A model generated the notes under the pieces. That model saw only the letters and a program-made list of their open reading frames with translations, was not told where the DNA came from and made no database searches. Positions 1 to 18,031 of a stretch of DNA of 64,000 bases are shown here, piece after piece. A program made the translations under genes and the position numbers. Source of the stretch: Undaria pinnatifida (Eukaryota; Sar; Phaeophyceae; Laminariales; Alariaceae); the NCBI GenBank assembly GCA_012845835.1, contig JABAKD010000016.1, forward strand, positions 13,691,020-13,755,019. Direction: 5' to 3'. The stretch's first letter is position 1; each line of letters opens with the position of its first letter.

Positions 1-2437
1 CTGTGAGTACGAAGGAGGTTAGGAAGGAGGTCGTCAGGACGCCGCCAAGACAAGCATGCGTTGTATGGCTACAGTGCCTCTTGCCTCTTGTGCAGCGCCT
101 CGGTGTTCTAGTCGTATCTAGCGGTACATTCAGTGGTGGTGTCACCACGAGTGTAAACTCTAGGAGTTCAAGTTCATGCCCCGTCATGACGTCATACCTG
201 GTACAGCAGCATTTCTGTCATGTGCATGTCGTACGTCGTACAGCAGCAAGTAACGCGAAGCGCAGTGTACCGCAGTTGGGTCCGGGCATTTCATGTCAAC
301 CAAAATGTGTAGCAGGTGCGATGCTATTCACTGGCTGTCTCCTTGAGCGCGTAGCAATACGACGAGCAGGATCAAGCCGTGCAACTTGTTACTTGTCGCG
401 GTATTGCACGTCTGAGCAAGAAGCAAAAGACTCCATAACGCCACGAGCAACAGCCGATGCTGTAATTGCAATATACCCGTACCAGGTACAGTATTAGGTA
501 TCATACTTGTTGGAAAAGTCAGTTTTGTTTGAAACCGGCGGCGAATTCAGCACTTGTACGAATAGTAGTACAGTAGCTGACGTCCTTAGAATCATACAAT
601 ATTATAAAATAGGTCTGGGGGGTTCTGCCGAAGGGTGGAAGGGTGGACAATTAGGATCGGATGTAAGGGGAAGCAGTGACGATCATGATCAAGTGTCTAA
701 CGTGCACAGCTCCGCGACTACAACGGAGCACACGAGCGGAACGACACTTCCCTGGCCGATTGATAGTAGAGGCTACCATTTTCTGCTGCTGTGGTTTTCT
801 TCCGCTCCCCTCTCTTCTTTCGAACGTGGGCGGAACGGAGCGGCCACACATGCATGGTATTGGCCACACCTTGTTACAGTTATTTTTGTTGCTTGCGGTT
901 GTAGCGATTTAGGGATGCGGGTATGTCAATGATTTACTGCCATTGAGGGTCTCGGTCGTCCGAGACTGCGTATGTTAGAGCCCCGGCCAGTTGGCTGGGG
1001 GGGAAAGCTCGGGTTCTGGAAGTACGATAGGAGACGAGAAGCAGTGGCCGGTGCCGCGGTTCTCGATTCACGCCAGTGGAGCCCCCTCCCAGCGCCGCGA
1101 AGAATAACATTGCAAAGATGAGTATCGACCCTAAATTCGTCGAACTCACAGCTGACGTCGTTAGATTAATTTTGTAAAATAACATGGCAATTCGAAGGAT
1201 ATACAACAAAAGTTGGTGCATTCCACCGCCGTCGGGGTTTGAAGGTTGTGCCCCCCCCCCAAAAAAAAACGTGCGCAGAGTGAAAAAAGACTGAACGTCT
1301 TCGTATCCCCCTGTTGACCCTGGCACTAGGTAGCACTAAGGGGAGTCACCGAGCTATGTCGTTATTGAGGACATGCACGCCCCGTAACATGCACGATCGG
1401 AGTGTCACACTCAGCTTGTAAAGATGAGTGTCGACGACATTCTCGTTCTCACATCTTTTTTTTATAAAAATTGAAAAACGTCAGCTGTAAGTACGACCGA
1501 TTGAATGGTTTACACTCAACTTTGCAACATCTGTAAAAAGAAAAAGGATAATTAGTACATGTATTTTTAAGTTTTGATCGTAGAATTTTTCATACATATT
1601 TTCGTCACGTTGTCTCTCTCAAGTCCCAAACTAGGTACTCTAGGTACTCTTATTATAGCTGTAGGTACCCGAGGATACACGAGTATCATAGATGCGCAGG
1701 CCAAACTGCACCAGGTACCTCGTACTAGGTATGTATGCGATACGCGTGCCGTGATAATATGCATAACTCACCGTTGAGTATGACGACATGGAATGTGCTG
1801 CAACGACCCGACCCGATCTCGAGAAGCACACACCGTCACACGCGTTTGCCAACAAAGAGCGCGGGCATAACAAAATATGACCCCTTATTAGTCGACATGA
1901 AAGCAGCGTTTGATACCGCGCGTTGTGGTCTGCACTACCATTGGTAGACTGCTCGTGCTACAGCAGTTACAATGCCTTTCCTGCTTCTTGGTGGGGTCCG
2001 ATGTCGATACCACCATCACACCTGTCTGTGGCCCGCCGCTGTTGAATGTAATAGGCCACCTTCGACACACAGTAACGCACCGTTCTTGTGCGCCTTGCAC
2101 GTATGCACTACGAAAACACTCGGTAGGCGCTTGATGTAGCACCTATAGTACCCATGCACCCATGCCCCCTGTGCCGTCAACACCTCCTCAATGGCTATAT
2201 ACGACCCTTGCATTTCAGATGGCTTCTGGACGGTAGCGGCGCCGCCTAGAGCTATGTTATGAACATAAATACAGCAGTAGGTATCATGCATACTCGTAGC
2301 AAGCAAGGTACAACAGAGGGAGAGACGATTCTCCAATTTGGCGCGCACGCAGCGGACACCGTTCAGCAGATCCCCTCCGTCTCGTGTAACCTGCTTCTGT
2401 CTTCTGCCACCTTCCTGCCTCTGCTTGTCTTTGCAAG
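1..2437. other. Upstream region of the IMPase gene, no gene recognised
   Basis: I see no convincing coding sequence here; the open frames at the left edge lack coding character. Dispersed repeat family A occurs around 1105-1170 and 1385-1450 (words GCAAAGATGAG, TCACAGCTGACG). The upstream half of the same composite repeat (CCCTGTTGACCCTGG ... GGGGAGTCACCGA) is at about 1308-1350. The start codon and any 5' exon of the IMPase gene must lie in this stretch or left of it, because the first recognisable exon begins in the middle of a codon after a good acceptor. I could not locate that exon. Confidence 0.5.
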
Positions 2438-8847
<6,410 letters not shown>

Positions 8848-9644
8848 CGGCCAGGTCTACAGGTTGTGCACAACGCCTGTAGAGCATTTCTTGCGGTTCT
8901 TGGGCTCTTTTTTTTTGTCGCGAGTCGAAATGTTTTTGTTTGGAGTAGGAGTGGTAGTGGTAGTGGTAGTGTGCACTGATATGTTGCACCAACCACTGTG
9001 TTTCTGCGGTACCTCGCTGGAGGAGCTGTATCCCTCACGCAACGCACGCAACGCAAACACTTGTTCCGAGAAAAAGAAAGAGCGAAGCTCGATGAAAACA
9101 TCCCGATGGCCTAGGTCTGCGAAAATTCGTACCAGGTAGTGCAAACAAGTGTGAAGTTCGGGTGATTTGGGGGTACGGAGCGCCGTCAGTCTGAAACCGT
9201 TTCAGCCAAAAAAATGTGGTCTATACCTTAATAACTATATCGTAACACGCGTCTAAGAACGGTACTTGTAGGGGTGTTACTTTTCTTGAGGGCTCGCGTA
9301 TGTGACTACCGTGTTATTTTTTGCAATGTCAAAATGAGGATTTTTTGTGCGTTTCGCTTCGCGACATTCACCGCCATGCAAAGGCTGTATTTTTCCCGCT
9401 GCGTCAGCACAGGTATCACAGGTATCATGACCGATTTACATACAGGTATTAAGCCACTCGCGCGGATGGCCTATACTCTCCAGTACCAATTGAGGTACAA
9501 TGCCATCGTAATACCGTAGAGTTGGTCAGCTAGTCTCTTTCCGGTTGCTCGGTTTTCGTGTCGCGGGCTGAAAGATGTTCGTTCGGGCCAAGATTATGGT
9601 AAGGGTGTAGACTAGTCATTTTATGCATAGCCGTACTGCAGTTT

Positions 9645-9850
9645 TAAGACATTGGCCCACTCGTCCCTATTGCGCCGGGACGGAACACGTCGGGTTCCAC
9701 CGACCAGGCAAACATCTCGTGCACCCAGCGCGAAGCGCCGTAGGGTGTTTGGCGAGTCGCATAAGGGTGACATGCATCCTACCTAAGAACCACTTGTGAG
9801 GCAGACATCGTCACCTTGTGCGTATTTTCTGGCGTATCGGATGATAGCAT
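9645..9850 (+). repeat. Dispersed repeat family G
   Basis: Contains GCGCGAAGCGCCGTAGGGTG and GTCGCATAAGGGTG. A second copy in the same orientation lies at about 45990-46190. The left portion also recurs at 30478-30690 in inverted orientation, next to degraded BUD23 exon copies. Confidence 0.7.
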
Positions 9851-10391
9851 ATGGTAGGGGGCATTTTCAAGTTTTTTTGTATATATCCTCGTTTTTTAGT
9901 TTTTTTCAAGTTTTGTTGGTTTCCAATTTGGTGATTGAGTGGTGCGGAGGCACTCGCGCAAGTGGGATAATATGTGTTATTGTCTTCACATTAAACCGTT
10001 ATTTCCGCCCAACGACATCAGTATACCCCAGTGTCCGTGCTGATTCTTCATCCTAGAGATACAAATGCCGTGGTACAGACTGCTGTGAGACAGATTATCA
10101 CCGAAAATGATCGCAATTAATCAAGGGAAAGCAAGTGAAATGCTAGCGTACCGGGTACGAGAACACAATAAAACAAGCCAGACGAAAAAACTAAGTAACA
10201 AAGAAAAAAAAAAACAGGAGTTCTGAAGAATGTGATGCAAGCAGATCAGAAAGTCTGCAGAAAGAACAACATGCGTGCGGAAGAGGAACAGACAACTGTT
10301 ACACGGACGAAAACAACACGAAAAGGAAGAAGATACCGGCATGAGGCTGGCTTTGAGAGAAAATGAGGAACAAAGAGATAATATAATAGGA

Positions 10392-11170
10392 TTAAGGGGC
10401 TGTTACAGGCACAGACCACCCTTTGTAGGTTTTTCTACTAGGCAAGTTCCACGTTAGTCGCTCAGTTGTACTAGATGAGCTCTTGTATTCGGTCCACACA
10501 CGCCACGGACGAACTGAATAGCGTTCAATTCCGCGAGGCAAAAGCATCATCACTTTACTATACGCACATGCCTTCAAAGGCATGTGAAACCCTTTTATAT
10601 CCAGCCGTATCCCATACCTTACGTCGTGTTAGACTCCCAGGGGAATACCATAACACTAGCCCACCCTGAAGAGCCGTATATGCAGAAATATGGAAGATTC
10701 GGGGAAGCACCGGTTCCACGGACTAGACCATGCTCGAAGATGCGGCTCTTCATAACCTATTTCCACACCTCTACCCTGCGAGGCTACGAAGCATCAGGGA
10801 AAATGCTACAGCAGAAAACCTCATTCGAAGGACGGAAGACAGGTCCGCCGGAGGATGAAAAAAAAAAAAAAAAAAACGGGAAAAAGGATACAGAACACTC
10901 CATTAAGGGGCTGTTACAGACACAGGCCACCCTTTGCAGGTTTCTCCACTAGACAGGTTCCACGTTGGTCACTCATTTGTACTCTAGATAAGCTCTTGTA
11001 TTAGTTCCACACACGCCACGGACGAACTGGATAGCGTTCAATTCCGCGAGGCAAAATCATCATCTTCGTTTTTCCTACACGCACATGCCTTCAAAGGCAT
11101 GTGAAACCCTTTTATATCCAGCCGTATCCCATATCTCACGCCTTGTTAGGTTGCCAGAGGAATACCACAA
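10392..11170 (+). repeat. Direct duplication, period 511 bp
   Basis: The segment 10392-10655 is repeated at 10903-11170 with few differences (shared words GGGGCTGTTACAG, CACACGCCACGGACGAACTG, CCTTCAAAGGCATGTGAAAC). Unique sequence with a poly-A run lies between the copies. Confidence 0.9.
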
Positions 11171-14100
11171 CAATAAACAACGCGAAAAAAAAAACAAAAA
11201 AAAGCAAGACAAGCTTCATTTCTGCCACTTTCGCGCTTCCATCATTGAACTCTACGGAAACAAACAAAACAAACAAAGCCAAAACCACCACTCCTATAGG
11301 GTTCAGGGATATAGTAGCACAGGTTCCACCTAGTAGTCGAACCAGTACCTTGCCACACGATCTATCATTTCGTTTCTGCATTCGTGGACCGCTGTATGAG
11401 TACAGCTGCTCCCCCCCCCCCCCCCCGCCCCCCTGGTTCCCGCTTGTTGCTCTTGGCGTCCACTGCTACATGGCATGGCGAGCTCTTCTCCGTCTCACCG
11501 CTGTGCCATCTTGTGACGAACCGGTTCGCCGCGTCGACGGCCCCCCGGTACCAGTCCCCACTCTTCTTAGGATATTCTCGGCAATGAAAATTTAGGTATG
11601 GTAGTATTAATATGTATAATGCCATGTATAATAGAACCGCCTGGGGTAGCCCCAGCCTCGATCTAAATCCTCACCCTGTTTTTTGCCCTGGACAACGTGC
11701 TGCTCGCGGCCTTCTGGTGCTCGATGGGCTGCCGAGGCTTAGCTCTTAAGCGCACGGTATGATATCGTTTTGATGTTGTAAGAGTTAGTCTTGGCCAGAA
11801 AACCAACAGGTCGTCGAATGGGTGGATGCATGGAGTTCTTCCTTTTCAAGAATATTCCAAAACAGAAGATCTGACCTTCACAGTACTCCAGTAGAGATTC
11901 GTATAACAAACTCTTCGATCTGGGTACCGAACGAAATAAAGGTTAGGAGCATTACATTAGACCGACCTTTCCGCCCAACTACATTCAGCACAACCAGTGT
12001 CCTGTGCTGATGCCTCCTCTTAAAGCGACGAGCTCTGTGGTCGCAAACCACAAGGAAGGAATACGTGCACAACGCAAAAATTAAATACAGTCAGGTTATT
12101 TACCTATCTATGCAATACCAGATGCAATGAAAATGACGGCGGAACAGTAGCAACCTGGCACAACCCAAAGAAGGCTCTTAAATCGGGACCCCACTGCACC
12201 TGAATCGTGAACGCATGTTTTATACATTGCTTAAACTGATATTTCCATCAGTAGTTCAGTATATATACTGTATCATAGTACTCTTAGACTAGGTTAGTTG
12301 GAAGGTTGATTGATTGACAGATGATTGACCTTCTTACGATACGATAAAGTACCCTATCTATTATTATTATTATTATTATTATTATTTTTGCCTTCCGATA
12401 GGGTATCGTACAATTTACTGTTTGGCGAACGCGATTTGGTTATGCATTATTTCGGCATTTCCGTCATGGATAACATGTAATCAGAATCAGGTAGCTCTGT
12501 TAGTCACGGCTAGCTTCAAATAACCATGACCTCGGTGATAAAAGTATGATTTTATCAATCGCATAATTCAACCAAACTTGAACGTTGATTATGCGTGTCA
12601 ATTGCCAGCACTATTGTCATATGTGTTGGTTATTTTCGACTTGAAAATTGAGACTTGGTCGAGCGGTCGATATACTGGTTTGATCAGTACATGTTTGCAT
12701 TGAGAGTAGTTCAACAGCCAACAACAGCCACCAGTATTTACTGGGCGTGATTGTGTTGAATTCAGGGTCTTTAGGCTTTGAGCAAAAGCGACGTCATTTT
12801 CTTCGGACTTTTTCCGGTATTGCTCGCCGAGCTCAGCGAGCAGGACCGCGAGACTTCCCAGATGGTGGTGAGTGCATGTGCGGGGGCACCGCCGCGAGCG
12901 CGTGGCCGTCGGAGTCCTGACGGGGGAACTTTTGAGGCGCGGTAGAGCAACACTGCAGTCAATCCACTGGGGACCAAAAACTGCGGTCAAGAAAAGATAG
13001 CCGTCTGAGGAATAGCCAAAACAGAAGCTAAATACTTTTACTATGGGAGATTTAGAATATAATAATTACCGTAGCCTTGGTGAGCGCACCTCTTTTCGTT
13101 TCATAGGTTTCTGTGTCGCGAAGTCGTTGTGGCCTTTGGTTTCCCGGTGTTTGTCCCGCCAGCTGTCAAATACACGAGCAGGAGGAGGAGGAGAAGGATT
13201 GCGATGGACGGGGCAGGGTGCTGAAAATAAGAATTCGGACTTATGGCTCCAGACGATTGACTGCTAGAAACCAATTTGTGGGGACAGATTACTTGGATTA
13301 GTATAGGAAGGGGTTTTGGGCTTTAAGGGGTTAAGCCATTCATCGTTGCAAAAACTTGTCCCACATTAATTCCAAGTAGATTTCCCCCAAAAGCGCGGGT
13401 GCAGTTCTAAAGAGGTCAGGACAACAGGCTCTTCTTGCTGATTGGCGAACGATACGCCCGATAACGATAGCAACGAGCGCGTTAATCACTCATTCATCCC
13501 TCCTACCGTGGAGCGCAAATGTTATTCGCAAGGCAGTTTCCGGCCACATACACGCTTTAGGTCGACGTTTTGGCTTTGCCGTTTGCTGCTGCAACGAACT
13601 TTTCTTGAAGCTGCTGGATTTATCGTTACTTATAGTTACAATACGAAAAACGTCCACGACGTTTACACCAGTGAACAGTATCACACAGACCGCTTGGAGG
13701 TTTAGCTTATAGATTACTCCAGTAAATTGGGGAACCAACGTAGGACATATGTTTTATAGTGAAATTAATGTAGGACACACCATGCCTCACATATATTGAG
13801 AATTGGAGCCTGGCCCAAACTAAGAAAAATGGGCAAGCCTGTGCCTTTCTAGGTCCGTGGACACAGCAGACAGATAGCCCCTCCCGCACTCATCTCCGAC
13901 CAAAACAACCTTATGCACACCGGACAGATCACATCCTTATTGATATATAGATAATCTGTGTCTTTCAGGGCAGACGTATTCCTGGTTAAAATGTTGATCT
14001 GTGTGGTCTACAGATCATGATGTTGCCGGATGAGAGTCGGATGATCTGGACGATCTAGCGCATGTTTCCTGCGTTGAAAATACGTGGAAGTGTGGTGAGC

Positions 14101-14185
14101 TAAAGCTTTATTTTTCCCCATCCGCCGGAGGATAAAAAAAGAAGAAAAAAAAAAATGTATTTGTAACTCGCAGATCCTGCATCAT

Positions 14186-14493
14186 ATGTCATGCCGACAG
14201 GTATAGGATCTAGATTATCTACAGTAGATCGTCAATGTCTGATGTGAGCTTATAAACCCGTTAAACACGCATCCTGATGCACTGCTGTTTGAGGGCAAAG
14301 CAATCAAGCATGAAACCCTTTTACTAGCTGCAACTTCCCATGTCATGCCGACAGGTATAGGATCTAGATTATCTACAGTAGATCGTCAATGTCTGATGTG
14401 AGCTTATAAACCCGTTAAACACGCATCCTGATGCACTGCTGTTTGAGGGCAAAGCAATCAAGCATGAAACCCTTTTACTAGCTGCAACTTCCC
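14186..14493 (+). repeat. Perfect tandem duplication of 154 bp
   Basis: 14186-14339 is repeated at 14340-14493 without a difference that I can see, so this is a very recent duplication. The unit includes the family F words GATCTAGATTATCTACAG and TAGATCGTCAATGTCTGATG. Confidence 0.93.
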
Positions 14494-16413
14494 CCGCCCC
14501 CCGATAGTTACAACCGTGCAATGCAGCCAAACGATATGCATTGCCGTGCTGTTCCTCAGCGTGCTGCCAGTCTATTTTTTCGATGCCCATTTTGAGTTTT
14601 TTGTCGCCGAAAACGTGGGTGCACTTGTTCCAACAAGTTAACTTAGCCCACCTGCGGGACTTGAACGGGACAAAACGTCCAAATAAAGTAGCCACCTAAA
14701 CATTACACAAAAGACTGCCCACACGAAGCGCCCCTTTCTGCTGGGTAGGGTGTATGTCCGAGGCTCAGCGTTCGGGGTTGCCCGACACGCACATCTTGCC
14801 GACACTTCGGGCCAAATATGTCCGGGGATGGCACTTTGACCCCTTGGCAGACGGCAATTTTCCAAAAAATTACCGTGACGGACGCCAAACTACTAGGTTT
14901 TAGTTGGGAAGGCTTGGTTTTACACCCTTGACGGCTGGAGGTTTTCCCTTGACTAACCGTCTCCTCATATCTCTGCTTCGGGCTGCTGCACGCTTTTCCT
15001 GGACGGGTGGTGAGATTGCACTTTCTCGCGTTTATGATCGAAATAAACGGGCCTGAAAAAGGTTTTTAAGGCTTTGCTTTACATACAGACTTCACTCGTC
15101 ACGCTCGTGTTACCTCTTGATACTAGTATTTACTTGTACTGCTCGCTACAGACTAGCTCTAACGCTATACAGGCCATGCACGTCGAAGGTTTTGGGCAAA
15201 AACTAAGTCACAAATGATAAGGCAGGCACAAAAAACTACCGTCAACACGTCCAAGCGACCAGAGGACGAAGCTACCAAAGACCAACCCTTTTATTCCACA
15301 CTAATTCCACGTAGTTTGTTCCCAAAACCGTGGGCACGGCTCTAAAATGATTTCGTAAGACAAAAAAAAAACATCTATACGGAACGCTTTCTGCGCGTAC
15401 GTACATGTAATAATAGCAACGCCTTGTGTCAACTCATTCCCACCTTATCAAGTACCAGGGTAACTACTTAGTCTACCTGGTGAGCTCGAATGTAACAAGC
15501 AAGCGGACTTTCTTACGTACACCCGGATAAAAAACACTTATTCATATCATAGCTCTCGACGCGAGTGTAAATCGAGCATGGGCGGTTCCAAAATCTAGTG
15601 TGAGCCGATGCGAACGTCTTGTCGTCTGCTCGCGTGTGCTCCACCTTATAAACACCACAAATCAACACGATTCCTCGCTTATTCTCGCCCAAACGGTACG
15701 TACGACAAAGAAAACAGAGTGCAACACAAAAGCGCATCCGGGCGCATCTCCTCTATACTCCGAGCAACACCCGCTGGCTTGTAAAAAACGAGCACCTTCT
15801 TCGCAGTATACAGATAAGCCGAGGACTACGCAAAGACGGCATCAACCTTAGGAACGGTTCGTCGCAAATAGTTCCCCACTCAGCAAGCCACGCTTTTTGC
15901 AATCGGATATTATTATTCAAGTACGTCCCCACTCGAAAAGCCACGCTATTTTTCAAGTTAGATGCTACCAGTAATAATCGAGGGGGGTCTAATAGGGACA
16001 AAAACGCAGGTAAACTACCAACAACACACATTACGCGGGACCAAGCAAGCATTCACCGCCACCCATGCTCCTTGAGCACACTACAGCACGGTTGACACAT
16101 AGACCTTCACACGAACAAACGCACACCCCTCGTAATAGTTTGCCGAGGTTTTCATTCAAGCGGCGCTTCGCGGGCCTGAAAGCAATTTTGCAGGGCTAGA
16201 CACAAATTGGTACAAAAAAAAAAGAGCTGTAAATACGTCCGGCTATCACATCACATCCCCGCATGTCACGCCCGGGAGGAAGAGCAGGGTTCGGCTTATG
16301 TCACCATGCCTGCCATCCTCAACCAGGTGAACTCTTAAGACTACAGGCAAGATAATCCCACACAAATTTCAAGTAGTTTGTCCCCAAAAAACGTGGGTGC
16401 AGTTCTGAAGGAG

Positions 16414-18031
16414 TTAAAGCGCGTGTGACCCGCCCCCTCTCTCCCATTTCGCAATTGGGGGAGGTCCCGCGTCTCCATCGAGGTCGTTATGCCGACCTGC
16501 CTCTTCGTCGATCATCCAGCGAAGCAGCTCCTGCTGCCGCGTCTCGTACTCCTTCCTGGCTTCCTCCTTCCTCCTCTCGTGCCGCATCTCATTTTCCCGG
16601 ATCGCGAGCATCCACAGCCGCCGCCGTCGCTTGCTCGAAGACGCCAGCCCACACCCATCACCATCATGCTCACCCCCCACCCCAACCACTCCCGCCCCCA
16701 GCCCCTCACTGCCAGTCCCACTCGCTCGCTTCCCGCCACCACCCTCCCCGCCCAACTCATTGTCTGGTCTCCCCCTTTTTACGCGATGCAACGATGGGTC
16801 GACCAGCTTTTCTGCGGAGCTAACCGCTCCCCCGGGGTCGGCCGATTCGGTTGTTAGGCCACGCCGTTCCAACCGCTGTTCGCGGGGCGGGGGCGGCGCG
16901 AGCCCAAGGTCCATGCTACCACCCCCGCCACCACCGTTTGAAAACCCCCCTCCGCTTCGTGTTTCCTGCGCGTTTCCGTTGGCATTAGGAACGGGCGCGG
17001 GACCTTCCGCATAGCCGCCGCCCCCGTGCCCCTCCGCTTTGTCTCGCTCTCGCCCGCTCGCCAGGAGGGCCATCGCGCGAGTCGTGTCCTCGAGCGCACG
17101 CGCCGCCGCAGCCTGCGATCTGGCCGCGGCAGCCGCTGCGGCCGCTCCGCTTGAGTTGTGCTCGGTAAGACGCGGCGTGGGGCAGTTCGACTGGGTCACG
17201 ACGTCCAGCTCGCCGGCTTGCACAATGGGGTCGTTGAGCATCGCCATCAGCAACTGCTTGAACTCAGCCGATCTCGACAGCCGGGCTTTTCTGAGCTCGC
17301 CCACCGTCATCTTCAACTCGATCCGCGGCCCGCCGGGGGAGCTGACCGGCCCGGCGAGGTTGATCACATCGTCGTCGGTGATCTTTAATGTTGGCGATCT
17401 CTCTCCTCCTCCTCCTCCTCCCCCTGGTGACGTCATCGGCGCCGGCGAAAGTCCAACCTCTACCTCCATCGCGGGTGTCGGTGGTGTCGTGGTGTTAGCG
17501 GCAAGACCAGCACCATCCATGTCACCATTTAACGCGGCCGCCGAGGTAAGCGCAACCGCCCCCCCTCCTACTGCCACCGTTCCCCTTCCCGCCGCTACCG
17601 CTCCTCCTCCCACCGCCACCGCCACCGCTCCCCCGCCCGCCGCCACCGCTTCGCCCCTCGCCGTCGCCACCCCTCCAACCGCCGGCCCCTCCACCGCCGC
17701 AGCCGCCGTCGCCGACTCTTCATTCGGACCCCGATGGTCCGCCAGCTTAAAAGACGAGGTTTCCACCGAACGAATCTTCCCTCTATCAGCGCCGTCAAGG
17801 TTTCCAATCTTTCCCGTCGCGGGCAGAGCTATCTTCGCCCCCCCCGCGGGGGAAGGGGGTGGGGGGTCGGTTTTAGCACAGTTGGTAGATTCGCCGCCGT
17901 CTGAGCCGGCAGCACCGGAGGCGATCGCGTCGCCCCGACGTTTGGCCCAAACGTGGAACACTTCGGCGGCTACGACGCGTTTTACGAGGTCCGGCCCCGC
18001 GAAGTTGGTCATCACGGCGTCGCGGCAAGCC
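16414..18031 (-). CDS. Modular protein exon C with stop
   Basis: 539 codons including the stop, plus one base. It starts after the acceptor CCGTTGGTAG with RACRDAVMTNF (second half of alpha 2). It carries beta 2 (RIELKMTVGELRKARL ... AGELDVV), poly-Ala and Gly-rich linkers and a charged helix (RENEMRHERRKEEARKEYE), and ends GGGSHAL. The opposite strand is open for 399 codons but has only mirror-image low complexity. Confidence 0.87.

Larger units (their letters stand above)
8848..16413. other. Intergenic region between two convergent genes
   Basis: It separates the 3' ends of the IMPase gene (+) and the modular gene (-). I see dispersed repeat families, simple repeats (a TTA run at 12358-12388) and two tandem duplications listed separately, but no supported gene. 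Short stretches at 11660-11755, 12780-12870 (followed by GTGAGT) and 13165-13265 have some coding look in one frame, but no homology that I recognise and no partner exons. Confidence 0.5.

Noticed and set aside
3-932. Frames of 164 and 141 codons at the left edge
   Set aside because: No domain, Ser/Cys/Arg-heavy composition like shuffled sequence, and no splice partners.
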